33,350 nucleotides of DNA from Tannerellaceae bacterium (GTDB lineage Bacteria > Bacteroidota > Bacteroidia > Bacteroidales > Tannerellaceae). The stretch covers positions 1 through 33,350 of the forward strand of contig JAISZY010000016.1 of the NCBI GenBank assembly GCA_031284375.1. The letters are read 5' to 3'. Shown one piece after another: positions 9,377-19,456 of the stretch. Made by a program: the position numbers and the translations under genes. The notes beneath the pieces were generated by a model. The model made no database searches. It saw nothing but the letters and a program-made list of their open reading frames with translations, and was not told where the DNA came from. Position 1 is the first letter of the stretch. Each line of letters starts with the position of its first letter.

Positions 9377-10381
9377 ATGGAACTTCATACTCCTATGGAA
9401 CTTTATACACTTGTATCAATCCCCGAAGCGGCTTTTTTATTTTCGTACTCCAACGAGATAATGCTTCTTGGCTCTTGTTTCGCCGACGAGATAGGGAGAA
9501 AACTGAGCGACGATAAGTTTGCCGTAAACATAAACCCTTTCGGAACACTTTACAATCCTGCCTCTATCTCTCTTTCACTCAGTAGGTTGATGCAGCCGGA
9601 GCCGTTTACGGCATCCGATTTGTTTTGCCGCGACGGTCTGTTTCACAGTTTTGCTCATCATAGCCGTTTCTCTTCCCCCTCGGAAGAAGAAGCGTTGGAA
9701 GGAATCAACCGGCAGTTGGCCTATGCTGCCGCTTACTTGGGCAGAACCTCCCGGCTTATCGTTACCTTCGGTTCTGCTTGGGTTTACCGGCTTAAAGATA
9801 ACGGAAACATAGTATCCAACTGTCATAAATTGCCGGAGCGGATGTTCGGGAGAGAGCGCTTAAGCGTGGACGCTATCGTAAACGATTGGGATGCTTTGCT
9901 CCGCACGTTGTGGGAGCGGCATCCGGCCTTGCGTGTTCTCTTCACAATAAGCCCGGTACGGCATTGGAAAGATGGAGCGCATGCCAATCAACTGAGCAAG
10001 GCTACGCTCCTGCTGGCTGTCGATGAACTGCAAAGGCGTTACCCGGAACGCATCGCCTATTTCCCCGCCTACGAAATCATGATGGACGAGCTGCGCGATT
10101 ATCGTTTTTATGCCAACGATATGTTGCATCCCTCCGCTTTGGCGATAGAATACATCAGCGAACGCTTCTACCGGAATTTTCTCTCAGCCGAATCACAAAC
10201 GCTTCTTCACGAGTGGCGGGTTATCCGGAAGGCGATCGAACATAAACCTTTTCAGCCGGAAAGTGCAGCGTATCGGCAGTTTATCTTGCAAACTTTGTTA
10301 AAGGTGGAAAATCTTTCCGGGAAATTCCCTTACTTTGACCTCTCAAGAGAATTAGCATTATTACATTCGAAGCTAAAGTAG
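9377..10381 (+). CDS. GSCFA domain-containing protein
   Basis: IMLLGSCFADEIGRKL motif (GSCFA family). The ORF track start at 9365 is a TTG; ATG at 9377 or 9395 is more likely. Confidence 0.85.
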   Translation: MELHTPMELYTLVSIPEAAFLFSYSNEIMLLGSCFADEIGRKLSDDKFAVNINPFGTLYNPASISLSLSRLMQPEPFTASDLFCRDGLFHSFAHHSRFSSPSEEEALEGINRQLAYAAAYLGRTSRLIVTFGSAWVYRLKDNGNIVSNCHKLPERMFGRERLSVDAIVNDWDALLRTLWERHPALRVLFTISPVRHWKDGAHANQLSKATLLLAVDELQRRYPERIAYFPAYEIMMDELRDYRFYANDMLHPSALAIEYISERFYRNFLSAESQTLLHEWRVIRKAIEHKPFQPESAAYRQFILQTLLKVENLSGKFPYFDLSRELALLHSKLK

Positions 10382-10392
10382 AAACAAAAAAT

Positions 10393-12864
10393 ATGGAATA
10401 TTCGATAAAAGAAATTGCCGGTATTATCGGCTCCACAACCGTACTACCGCTCCGGGATGCGCGTATCGGTATCTTGCTTACCGACAGTCGGAGGCTTTCT
10501 CAACCGGAAGATAGTCTTTTCTTTGCCTTGAAAACAAAAACCAACAATGGCCATAAGTATGTGGACGAGTTGTATCATCTGAGGGTGCGTAATTTCGTGG
10601 TGAACGAAATGCCGCCGGAAGCTGCCTCTACGATGCCTCAGGCCAACTTCCTGGTGGTGAAAGATACCCTGAAAGCGCTGCAAAAGCTGGTAACGCATCA
10701 CCGGAAACGGTTCAATATTCCCGTTATCGGCATCACCGGGAGCAACGGGAAAACGATTGTAAAGGAGTTCCTGTATCAATTGCTGCATAACGAATTTAAT
10801 ATTGTCCGCTCGCCGCGCAGCTATAACTCCCAGTTGGGCGTTCCTCTTTCGGTGTGGCAGATGAACGAGAAACATACGCTGGGCATTTTCGAGGCCGGCA
10901 TATCGCAACCCGACGAAATGGAACGACTTCAGCCGATTATTTCGCCCACGATTGGTATCCTTACCGGTATTGGCGAAGCGCATCAGGAGAACTTTATTTC
11001 TATGTTCCGGAAATGTATGGAGAAGCTCACCTTGTTTGCTCATAGCGAAGCCATCATCTATAATGCCGACAATGCGTTTATTGCTAATTGCATTGACTCG
11101 TCTTTGCTTTCTCATCGCGCTGTGGGCTGGAGCCGCATCAACTCCGAGGCGCCTCTCTTTGTCGAAGCGGTAAGGAAGAAGGAAACAGAAACAGATTTAG
11201 TATGCTGGGTGATGGGGCAGAGTCATACGTATACGATTCCTTTCACCGACGACGCTTCCATAGAAAACGTTCTCCATTGTCTGGCGCTTCTCCTTTGCCT
11301 CAAACCTACCGGCTTGCAGGATACCTCCCGGTTTAAACGATTGGAGCCGGTAGAAATGCGACTGGAAGTGAAACAGGGAATCCACAATTGCCTCCTGATA
11401 AATGATGCCTACAATTCCGACATCAATTCGTTGGATATCGCGCTCGATTTCATGCAAAGCAGGAAAGCCGGCAAAATGCTGAAATCTACGCTCATCTTGT
11501 CCGACATTTTGCAGTCGGGCACTCTCCCAAAGTCGCTCTACAAGAAAGTGGCCGACTTTGTGAGGCGTAAAAAGATAGACCGGCTTATCGGCATAGGGCG
11601 GGATATGACGGAATACGCCGCTCTGTTTGATGTGCCGAAAGAATTTTATCGTACCACCGAAGAGTTTATCGCTTCGCCCGCTATCCATACGTTTCACAAC
11701 GAACTGATTTTGCTGAAGGGTTCTCGTCGTTTTCATTTCGAACGTATTTCCGAACGGATAGAGAAGATTGTACACGAAACCATACTGGAAGTAAACCTGG
11801 ATGCCGTAGTGCATAACTTCAACTACTATCGCTCCCTCCTGAAACCCGGAACAAAAATCATCGCCATGCTCAAAGCCTTCGGGTATGGCGTAGGAGCCGG
11901 CGAATTGGCCAAAACGCTGCAACAATATCCTTGCGATTATTTAGCCGTAGCCCTTACGGACGAAGGGGTGGATTTGCGTAAAGAAGGTATCTCCATCCCC
12001 ATCCTTGTGATGAATCCCGAACAAAGCAGCTTCAACTTCCTGCTCGAAAATCTGCTGGAACCGGAAATATATAGCTTCCGGCTGTTGCAGACGGTCATAA
12101 AGGAAACCCAACGCCGGGGGATTACCTCCTACCCAATACACATTAAAATAGATACGGGCATGCACCGGTTAGGGTTTCAGCCGGCAGATGTGCCGGAACT
12201 GTGCCGGGTGCTGAAACATCAAACGGGAGTAACCGTACGGTCGGTCTTCTCGCATCTGGCAGGTAGCGACTCGCCGGACTTCGACGCCTTTACCCTCAAA
12301 CAAATGGAAACCTTCCGGCAAGCGGCCGAATCGCTGGAAAACAATCTGGGCGGGAAAATATATAAGCATATCCTCAACTCGGCAGGAATTGAACGATTTC
12401 CGCAAGAGGGAATGGATATGGTGCGCCTGGGTATCGGACTCTACGGCGTGAGCGTGAACGGTACGAAAGAACTGAAAAACGTTGCCACTTTGCGAACCGC
12501 CATCCTGCAAATACAACACGTTCCGGCAGGAGATTCGGTAGGATATAGCAGGCGGAGTTATGCAACCAGAGATTCCCGGATAGCCGTTATTCCCATTGGA
12601 TATGCCGATGGGTTGGATCGCCACCTCGGAAATGGCGTGGGAGAAGTGTGGATAAACAATCATCTGTGCCCCATTATAGGAAACATTTGTATGGATACAA
12701 CGCTCGTAGACGTAACCGACACGGATGCCAACGAGGGAGATTCCGTGATTATCTTCGGGCAAGCATACCCCATCACGCATCTGTCCGACAAACTGCATAC
12801 CATCCCTTACGAGATTCTAACCTCTATCTCTCCCAGAGTGAAACGAATTTATTACAGAGAATAA
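10393..12864 (+). CDS. murF-alr: Bifunctional UDP-N-acetylmuramoyl-tripeptide:D-alanyl-D-alanine ligase / alanine racemase
   Basis: N-terminal Mur ligase (GITGSNGKTIVKEFLYQLL) fused to alanine racemase (ILEVNLDAVVHNFNYYRSLLKPGTKIIAMLKAFGYGVGAGELA); this fusion is common in Bacteroidetes. Confidence 0.93.
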   Translation: MEYSIKEIAGIIGSTTVLPLRDARIGILLTDSRRLSQPEDSLFFALKTKTNNGHKYVDELYHLRVRNFVVNEMPPEAASTMPQANFLVVKDTLKALQKLVTHHRKRFNIPVIGITGSNGKTIVKEFLYQLLHNEFNIVRSPRSYNSQLGVPLSVWQMNEKHTLGIFEAGISQPDEMERLQPIISPTIGILTGIGEAHQENFISMFRKCMEKLTLFAHSEAIIYNADNAFIANCIDSSLLSHRAVGWSRINSEAPLFVEAVRKKETETDLVCWVMGQSHTYTIPFTDDASIENVLHCLALLLCLKPTGLQDTSRFKRLEPVEMRLEVKQGIHNCLLINDAYNSDINSLDIALDFMQSRKAGKMLKSTLILSDILQSGTLPKSLYKKVADFVRRKKIDRLIGIGRDMTEYAALFDVPKEFYRTTEEFIASPAIHTFHNELILLKGSRRFHFERISERIEKIVHETILEVNLDAVVHNFNYYRSLLKPGTKIIAMLKAFGYGVGAGELAKTLQQYPCDYLAVALTDEGVDLRKEGISIPILVMNPEQSSFNFLLENLLEPEIYSFRLLQTVIKETQRRGITSYPIHIKIDTGMHRLGFQPADVPELCRVLKHQTGVTVRSVFSHLAGSDSPDFDAFTLKQMETFRQAAESLENNLGGKIYKHILNSAGIERFPQEGMDMVRLGIGLYGVSVNGTKELKNVATLRTAILQIQHVPAGDSVGYSRRSYATRDSRIAVIPIGYADGLDRHLGNGVGEVWINNHLCPIIGNICMDTTLVDVTDTDANEGDSVIIFGQAYPITHLSDKLHTIPYEILTSISPRVKRIYYRE

Positions 12865-12867
12865 CGC

Positions 12868-15705
12868 ATGGAAAACGTCCCAACGGAAAAAGACGCCTAT
12901 ATACGCATCAAAGGCGCAAGAGTGAATAATCTGAAAAGTATCGACATCGATATCCCCCAAAATAAATTGGTCGTTATTACCGGACTTTCGGGAAGCGGCA
13001 AATCCTCGCTGGCTTTCGATACCTTGTATGCCGAAGGTCAGCGACGATATGTAGAAAGCCTCTCGGCCTATGCCCGACAGTTTTTGGGGCGAATGAGCAA
13101 GCCGGAATGCGATTACATCAAAGGTATACCGCCGGCTATCGCTATCGAACAGAAAGTAAATACACGCAACCCCCGCTCTACCGTAGGTACTTCTACCGAA
13201 GTATACGAATACCTCCGCCTCTTGTTTGCACGAATCGGAAGAACCATCTCGCCCGTTTCGGGAGAAGAAATAAAGAAGCATCAAACGAGCGATATCGTAA
13301 AGTGGGCGCTTTCCTATCCGGAAGAAACGCGCTTTGCGGTCTTTGCTCCCATTGTGCTCCCGGAGGGACGAAAGATGGAAGAACAATTGGAAGTGCTTCG
13401 CAAGGAGGGATACGCCCGTTTGTGGATAAACAACGAAACATATCGGATACAGGAGGCCTTGGAAAACAAAACACTTCTGAACGCTCCCTCCATAGAACTG
13501 CTGATAGACCGTCTTACCGTGTCGGACGATAAGACGTTGAACAGCCGGGTGGCCGACTCGGCCGAAACAGCCTTCTACGAAGGACACGGAACCTGTTTGA
13601 TTCGCGTATACACATCGGAAGGCATCGAAACAAAAGCTTTCTCAAAGAAATTTGAGGCCGACGGCATTACCTTTGAAGAACCCTCCGATTTGATGTTCAG
13701 TTTCAACAATCCCGTAGGCGCCTGCCCCACGTGCGAAGGCTTTGGCAAAGTAATAGGAATTGATGAAAACTTGGTGATACCGGACCAAACCCTGTCTGTT
13801 TATCAAGGCGCAGTGATGTGCTGGAGGGGCGAAGTGATGAGCGAATGGTTAACGGATTTTATCCGGCGAAGCGACCGGTACAATTTCCCCATTCATCGTC
13901 CATACTACACCCTTACGGCGCTGGAAAAGCAACTCCTCTGGCGCGGGGCGAAAGGCGTGTATGGGATAGACGACTTCTTTACCTTTGTGACCAACAACCT
14001 CCACAAGGTGCAATACCGGGTGATGCAGGCCCGCTACCGGGGTAAAGCCGCCTGCCCCACCTGCCGGGGAACCAGGCTTAAACCGCAGGCGCTGTACGTG
14101 CAGGTGGAGGGGATGAACATCGCCCGGTTGGTAACGATGCCCGTGACGGAATTGAACGCCTTTTTCAACCAATTGTCGCTAACCGAAACAGACCTCGTGA
14201 TTGCACGCCGAATACTTATCGAAATCAGTAACCGGTTGCAGTTCCTGATAGACGTAGGGCTGGGATACCTTACCTTAGACCGGCTCTCTAATACCCTTTC
14301 CGGAGGAGAAAGCCAACGCATCAACTTGGTCACCTCGCTGGGAAGTAGTCTGGTCGGCTCGCTCTACGTCCTGGACGAACCCAGCATAGGACTTCACTCG
14401 CGCGACACCCATCTGCTCATCCGGGCGCTTCGTCAGCTCCAGGCCCTGGGCAATACGGTGGTGGTGGTAGAACATGACGAAGAAATTATCCGCTCGGCCG
14501 ATTACATTATCGACATCGGCCCCCAAGCCGGCAGACTGGGGGGAGAAGTTGTGTATCAAGGCAACGTAGCTCATCTGCAAAATCATACCGAAAGTTATAC
14601 CGTGCGCTACCTTACGGGCGAGGATAAGATAGAACTCCCGTCTCGCCGCCGCAAATGGAACAATTATATCGAAGTAAAAGGAGCGCGACGCAATAACCTG
14701 AAAGGGATTAACGTCCGTTTCCCGCTTAACGTGATGACGGTTGTAACCGGCGTGAGCGGCTCGGGAAAAAGCTCCTTAGTGAGAGACATCCTCTACGAAG
14801 GAATCCGTCGCTCGCTCGACGAGGCTTTCTTCACCTGCGTAGACTGCTCATCTATCGACGGCGATATTCACCTCGTTCACGGCGTTGAATTTGTAGACCA
14901 AAACTCCATCGGCAAAAGCGCCCGCTCCAATCCTGTTACCTACATCGGCGCTTACGACGAGATTCGCATCCTCTTTTCTCAACAACCCCTGGCGCGCAAG
15001 ATGGGCTACACGCCGGCGTATTTCTCCTTCAATAAAGAAGGAGGACGCTGCGAAGAATGTAAAGGAGAAGGACGCATCACGGTAGAGATGCAATTTATGG
15101 CCGATATCTTACTGGAATGCGACGTATGCCACGGCAAGCGTTTTCGCCCCGACTTGCTGGAAGTAGCGTACAAAGGCGCCAATATATACCAGGTGTTGGA
15201 AATGACCGTAAACCAGGCCATCGAGTTCTTTCAGCCTGCTCCGAGCGGCACGGAAAAGAAAATTGTGAAACGGCTCAAACCCCTGCAAGACGTAGGCTTG
15301 GGATACATCAAACTGGGACAAACTTCGTCTACGCTTTCCGGAGGAGAAAATCAACGGGTAAAGCTGGCGTACTATCTGGCTCAGGAAAAGCAGCAGCCTA
15401 CTTATTTCATTTTCGACGAACCTACCACGGGCTTGCACTTCCACGATATAAAAACATTGCTCAAGGCCTTTAACGCCCTTATAGAGAACGGGCATACGGT
15501 TTTGATTATCGAACATAATATGGAAGTGATTAAATGTGCAGACCATATCATAGATTTAGGTCCGGAGGGAGGTCACATGGGTGGCAACCTGATAGCCGTC
15601 GGTACGCCCGAAGTTATTGCCCAATGTCCAACGTCCCATACCGGCCGATTCCTGAAAGAAAAATTAGCCGACGCTTCCGTTTCCACTGCACATCGTGCAA
15701 AATAA
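12868..15705 (+). CDS. uvrA: Excinuclease ABC subunit UvrA
   Basis: Two ABC modules ([56 protein letters not shown]), zinc-finger CxxC pairs, [11 protein letters not shown] and [12 protein letters not shown] signatures. Confidence 0.97.
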   Translation: MENVPTEKDAYIRIKGARVNNLKSIDIDIPQNKLVVITGLSGSGKSSLAFDTLYAEGQRRYVESLSAYARQFLGRMSKPECDYIKGIPPAIAIEQKVNTRNPRSTVGTSTEVYEYLRLLFARIGRTISPVSGEEIKKHQTSDIVKWALSYPEETRFAVFAPIVLPEGRKMEEQLEVLRKEGYARLWINNETYRIQEALENKTLLNAPSIELLIDRLTVSDDKTLNSRVADSAETAFYEGHGTCLIRVYTSEGIETKAFSKKFEADGITFEEPSDLMFSFNNPVGACPTCEGFGKVIGIDENLVIPDQTLSVYQGAVMCWRGEVMSEWLTDFIRRSDRYNFPIHRPYYTLTALEKQLLWRGAKGVYGIDDFFTFVTNNLHKVQYRVMQARYRGKAACPTCRGTRLKPQALYVQVEGMNIARLVTMPVTELNAFFNQLSLTETDLVIARRILIEISNRLQFLIDVGLGYLTLDRLSNTLSGGESQRINLVTSLGSSLVGSLYVLDEPSIGLHSRDTHLLIRALRQLQALGNTVVVVEHDEEIIRSADYIIDIGPQAGRLGGEVVYQGNVAHLQNHTESYTVRYLTGEDKIELPSRRRKWNNYIEVKGARRNNLKGINVRFPLNVMTVVTGVSGSGKSSLVRDILYEGIRRSLDEAFFTCVDCSSIDGDIHLVHGVEFVDQNSIGKSARSNPVTYIGAYDEIRILFSQQPLARKMGYTPAYFSFNKEGGRCEECKGEGRITVEMQFMADILLECDVCHGKRFRPDLLEVAYKGANIYQVLEMTVNQAIEFFQPAPSGTEKKIVKRLKPLQDVGLGYIKLGQTSSTLSGGENQRVKLAYYLAQEKQQPTYFIFDEPTTGLHFHDIKTLLKAFNALIENGHTVLIIEHNMEVIKCADHIIDLGPEGGHMGGNLIAVGTPEVIAQCPTSHTGRFLKEKLADASVSTAHRAK

Positions 15706-15750
15706 ACAACACGTTGGATAAAACCCTTATTTCCCTCCCCCCCCAAAAAT

Positions 15751-15783
15751 CCCCCAAGACCTGCATCACGCAGCCCTTGGGGG
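15751..15783. terminator. Hairpin between convergent uvrA and the Ig-repeat protein gene
   Basis: CCCCCAAG-AC-CTGC-ATCAC-GCAG-CC-CTTGGGGG: 8-bp outer stem plus 4-bp inner stem, in a convergent intergenic region. Confidence 0.65.
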
Positions 15784-15912
15784 TACACTACAAATTATTT
15801 AAATAAAAATTATTTACGAAATAACAGAATATTCTATCCGCTCCATGTATCCCGCAACGACGGTAGGGGGACAAATAATTTCATGATTGCGCTGTTTTTC
15901 TTCATCACCTAT

Positions 15913-18627
15913 TCAATAAACCCGCGAGCGGAGGAGAGGATTGACCGGAACAACGCAGGGACTTATCTTTATCTCCACCGCCGTGCGGGTGGTAGACCGG
16001 CAGCCTGCGGTGGTATGACGGGATTCGGCATAATAAGTCACGGTACGGGTGGTGTCGGTAGTCGTCAGCGTGGGGGTAGTGAGCGTATTGTTTCCGGTTG
16101 CAACGAGTTGTCCGCCTGTGGCTGCGTCGTACCAGTCGGTGGTGCAGCCCGCCGGAGGTGTTACTGTGGCTACGCCCGGATTGCCGGAGCATACCGTCGG
16201 AACCGGCGCGCTGAGCGTCGGGGCGGCAGGAATGGCTAAGACTGTAATGGTTACCGCTAAGCGGGCTGTCGAGCGACATCCGGTGGTTGTATTACGCGCT
16301 TCGGCATAGTAGGTCGTTGTGGCGTTCAGCGCCGTCAGGGTGGTAAGCGTATTGTTTCCGGTTACAATGGGCGAGCCGTTTGTGGGGGTCGTGTACCAAT
16401 CGGTTGTGACGCCCGATACCGCTGTTATTGTTGCTACGCCTATGCTGCCGGGGCAAATGGCTGCCGGGGTGGAACTGAGCGTTGGGGCGGCAGGCAGGGG
16501 ATTTACCGTAATCAATATAGAATTGCCGGATACCGTTCCGCACGAACCGCTGGTTACATTCCGGCGGAAATAAGTGTTTGCCGTCAGCGCACCGGGCTGA
16601 TAAGTAGCCGATGTGGCGCCGGATATGTCTGTCCAGGAGTTAGTGGCGCCGGTTGAACTGCTTTGCCACTGGTAGGTATACGTCCCCGTTCCGCCGCCGG
16701 GAGCGGTAGTCTCGGTGAGGCCTGCGGGCGTGGAGCCGCTGCAAATCGCCTGTGCCGTGCCGATGGCTCCGGAAGTGAGGGTGGCGTTTACCGTTACCGT
16801 TACCGCTTTGCGGGTGTTGATGGCATTTTCGCAATAGTTTGATCCTTCCACGCTCACGTAATAGGTAGTGTTGGCAGTCAGCGTCGGCGTGGTGTAGGTG
16901 GCTCCCGTATGGAGCGGCGTCGTGGCCGTTTGCGAGGCGTACCAGCGATATACCGGATCGGTTACGCCGGTGGAAGCGCCCGTCAGGGTAACCGTTGAAC
17001 TGTTGCAGATGCCGGTTCCCGTTGTCGTAATGGTAGCGGCTACGGCCTGGTCTTTGACGGTAATGGTGGTACTCATCGTATGGGTTTGGTTGCTCGTGTC
17101 GAGTACCTTCATTTCGATAAGGTAGGTACCCGGCGCCAGCGTTTTATTCCATTGCAATACGTCTCTGGCTGCGGTTTCTTCCGTTCCGTTGATATACCAT
17201 TTCAAATATCCTGCCGTATTGCTCATGGCATATTGGATCACAGCCCGGATGGCAAAACTCTGCTGTCCGCAAAAAACCTCTCCGTCTATATCCTGGTAGT
17301 GCGTATTGGTGATGTAAAAGGCGGCGTCTAAGTTTCGGGCGGAAGCGCCGGCCATGTAGTAGTACGACACGACCGATCCCAATCCGTATCCCATTACGGT
17401 TAATCCGTTGGGATTGTGAAAATAATAAGAAGAATTTATGTTCGTCAAAGGCATGGCATAGAAAGAATAGGCGCTCCCTGTCGTTCCGGGACCGGTAGTC
17501 CATGTGCCTCCGCTTAGGGCGACAGGAGCGTCGGCGCCTATCGCTACGGTTGTTTGGGCATACGTATTCGTAGGGGTTACCACCAGAGCGTAGTGCTCGT
17601 TTAAACTCGAAGCCGATGTCGGTGCGAAAGGAGCAATGGCTGTTCCTGAAATCATCTGTTCGATGGGAGGTACCCAGGCCATAGCGGGGTCGCCTGTGAC
17701 CGGGGTCACATAGTGGGCTCCGGTCAGGTATGAAGTCACGGCAACGGGCTTGTTGGCAGAAATAAAACATCCTCCACTCGTTATTTCCAACTCTACAAAC
17801 TGCCCGGTATTCAAGGTCAAAGAGCCCGCTCCTAAATTGGACTGGATGGCGCCTCCTGTTTGTGTAATGGTCGTATTGTTTTGCGAAGCAATTATCCTGA
17901 CCCGTTCTTTTTGGCGATGGGTAGCAGGAACCAAGAAGTTGTTCCCCCATGCATTTACCGGTGCCAATTGCTGGTAGAGGCAGTCGCAAAAACTTATTCC
18001 TGTTGGGACATTTGTGCATGCATTGGTTACATAATAGGCCACCGGGTGGGTGGATGTGATGTGTTTGCCGGTGCCGTCTCCGCTGAAATAAGACGAATAA
18101 ACTTGCCCGACGTTCAAAGTGGTAATCGTGCTGCCATTTTCGTAAATCGTTGTTCCATTCTCTGTGGCAACTATCGTATAACCATCCGAATTTAACGCTT
18201 GATATGAAACATGGTAATAGTCCGTCCCCAGATTACTTACGGGCAAGACATTAGTGGCATCTGCTGTACCGGCAGTCTCAGTCAAGGCGTAAACAGATAC
18301 GGGAGTTGTAGACTGTATGCGTAAGGACTTATCGGATGTGCCTGTTGCATTCGAATAAATATACGTTTCCTCAGTATCACTCAGGCGATAGGTATAAACT
18401 TCTCCTGCATTAATTGTATGGTTGATAGGAGATCCACCCATCATAAAAGTAAGCGTAACGTCTGCAACTTGTGTTGCAGCAATCCGTATCTGCATCTGAA
18501 AGTTGTTAACGGAATAGCCATTATTATTCCCGAACGACACATAGAAATCCGTTCCGAGTGTTGTAACTTGTGCGGAAAGGCTATGCCCCAAAGCAAAGAC
18601 TATAAATAAGAAGATATATTTTTTCAT
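15913..18627 (-). CDS. Secreted IgGFc-binding N-terminal domain protein with tandem Ig-like repeats (904 aa)
   Basis: Signal peptide MKKYIFLFIVFALGHSLSA; GTDFYVSFGNNNGYS...LGTDYYHVSYQ resembles the IgGFc-binding N-terminal domain; repeated Ig-like modules (AAPTLS...C.G..GVAT.T...TTDWY). Confidence 0.75.
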   Translation of the reverse strand: MKKYIFLFIVFALGHSLSAQVTTLGTDFYVSFGNNNGYSVNNFQMQIRIAATQVADVTLTFMMGGSPINHTINAGEVYTYRLSDTEETYIYSNATGTSDKSLRIQSTTPVSVYALTETAGTADATNVLPVSNLGTDYYHVSYQALNSDGYTIVATENGTTIYENGSTITTLNVGQVYSSYFSGDGTGKHITSTHPVAYYVTNACTNVPTGISFCDCLYQQLAPVNAWGNNFLVPATHRQKERVRIIASQNNTTITQTGGAIQSNLGAGSLTLNTGQFVELEITSGGCFISANKPVAVTSYLTGAHYVTPVTGDPAMAWVPPIEQMISGTAIAPFAPTSASSLNEHYALVVTPTNTYAQTTVAIGADAPVALSGGTWTTGPGTTGSAYSFYAMPLTNINSSYYFHNPNGLTVMGYGLGSVVSYYYMAGASARNLDAAFYITNTHYQDIDGEVFCGQQSFAIRAVIQYAMSNTAGYLKWYINGTEETAARDVLQWNKTLAPGTYLIEMKVLDTSNQTHTMSTTITVKDQAVAATITTTGTGICNSSTVTLTGASTGVTDPVYRWYASQTATTPLHTGATYTTPTLTANTTYYVSVEGSNYCENAINTRKAVTVTVNATLTSGAIGTAQAICSGSTPAGLTETTAPGGGTGTYTYQWQSSSTGATNSWTDISGATSATYQPGALTANTYFRRNVTSGSCGTVSGNSILITVNPLPAAPTLSSTPAAICPGSIGVATITAVSGVTTDWYTTPTNGSPIVTGNNTLTTLTALNATTTYYAEARNTTTGCRSTARLAVTITVLAIPAAPTLSAPVPTVCSGNPGVATVTPPAGCTTDWYDAATGGQLVATGNNTLTTPTLTTTDTTRTVTYYAESRHTTAGCRSTTRTAVEIKISPCVVPVNPLLRSRVY
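15946..16500 (-). repeat. Two tandem ~88-aa Ig-like modules in the C-terminal part of the secreted protein
   Basis: PAAPTLSSTPAAICPGSIGVATITAVSGVTTDWYTTPTNGSPIVTGNNTLTTLT... and PAAPTLSAPVPTVCSGNPGVATVTPPAGCTTDWYDAATGGQLVATGNNTLTTPT... align directly. Confidence 0.75.
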
Positions 18628-18667
18628 AAGTTCGCTGTATTTGTAGTGTATAATGTGTAGTGTGTAC

Positions 18668-19117
18668 TTATTTTCTGCAGGTGAATTTACATTCGTCTTT
18701 GGCCTTGTGGGAAGTTTGGTCGTTGATGACGTAATTGACCGTCTGATTCAGTTGAAGATCTCCGTTACTGCCCGTGAGCCAGGTGTATTCGCAGGGATGC
18801 GTGGGGAAATCTACCTGTATGGTATTGCCTTGCACACGATACGAGCCGCGTTCCTGCGAGTCGGTATATGCGAGTATAATACTATCGGTAGTAAAAGTTA
18901 TGGTGCGAGGGCATTGGGTAACGCCAAACACCGCGCTGCCGGAGTTGGTAAAAAGTTTAATCGACACCGAAAGGTCTATTGTCTGGCGAAGCTCTACGCT
19001 ACGGACTGTCCAGGTTCCAACGAGGGGCGCATTATCCGACTGCGCCCGGCATATCATAGACAAACCAAGATATAACAAGGTGATAAATAATACTTTCCTT
19101 TTCATTTTCCTTTTCAT
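18668..19117 (-). CDS. Lipocalin-like secreted protein
   Basis: Signal peptide (VLFITLLYLGLSMICRA), then LVGTWTVRSVELRQ... and ITFTTDSIILAYTDSQERGSYRVQGNTIQV, a lipocalin-like domain pattern. Confidence 0.55.
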   Translation of the reverse strand: MKRKMKRKVLFITLLYLGLSMICRAQSDNAPLVGTWTVRSVELRQTIDLSVSIKLFTNSGSAVFGVTQCPRTITFTTDSIILAYTDSQERGSYRVQGNTIQVDFPTHPCEYTWLTGSNGDLQLNQTVNYVINDQTSHKAKDECKFTCRK

Positions 19118-19152
19118 TTTTTTCTCTTATTAATGGTTACGACCGTCTACAA

Positions 19153-19166
19153 AAAACGTTCGTTTT
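19153..19166. promoter_or_regulatory. Operator-like palindrome 1 (AAAACG-TT-CGTTTT)
   Basis: Perfect 14-bp dyad. AAACGTTCGTTTTA (19154-19167) recurs as an exact inverted copy at 19267-19280. Confidence 0.5.
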
Positions 19167-19249
19167 AACTATACACAAATGGGCAGAAAAAAATTAAAAA
19201 TATTGTACAAATGACATATAGATTCTTGACAAAGTCCACTTTTTCTATG

Positions 19250-19257
19250 TATGTTTG
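19250..19257 (+). promoter_or_regulatory. Bacteroidetes-type -7 box (TATGTTTG) upstream of kduI
   Basis: Matches TAnnTTTG; TTG at 19226-19228 is about 21 nt upstream. Confidence 0.45.
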
Positions 19258-19266
19258 CAGTACATC

Positions 19267-19281
19267 TAAAACGAACGTTTA
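19267..19281. promoter_or_regulatory. Operator-like palindrome 2 (AAAACG-AA-CGTTTA)
   Basis: TAAAACGAACGTTT is the exact reverse complement of 19154-19167; positioned just past the -7 box. Confidence 0.5.
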
Positions 19282-19456
19282 AATTACACATCCCCTTTCT
19301 TTTTTCCCCCAATTTTGAATTATTAAGGACACTGCCATCGAAGGCTCAGCGAGTGGCGCACATCCGAAAGAAAGGGTTTTTTGCCTTGCCCCACACATTC
19401 TTTGCTTACAATTCATCATATTTTCTTATTTTTGTTCTCACTAATATAATATAGCA

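Noticed and set aside
15737-15744. C8 homopolymer as a phase-variation switch
   Set aside because: It lies in the convergent intergenic region after uvrA, outside any coding or promoter context.
19251-19454. 67-aa ORF before kduI
   Set aside because: Low-complexity Phe-rich translation across the leader/operator region with no RBS or family signal.
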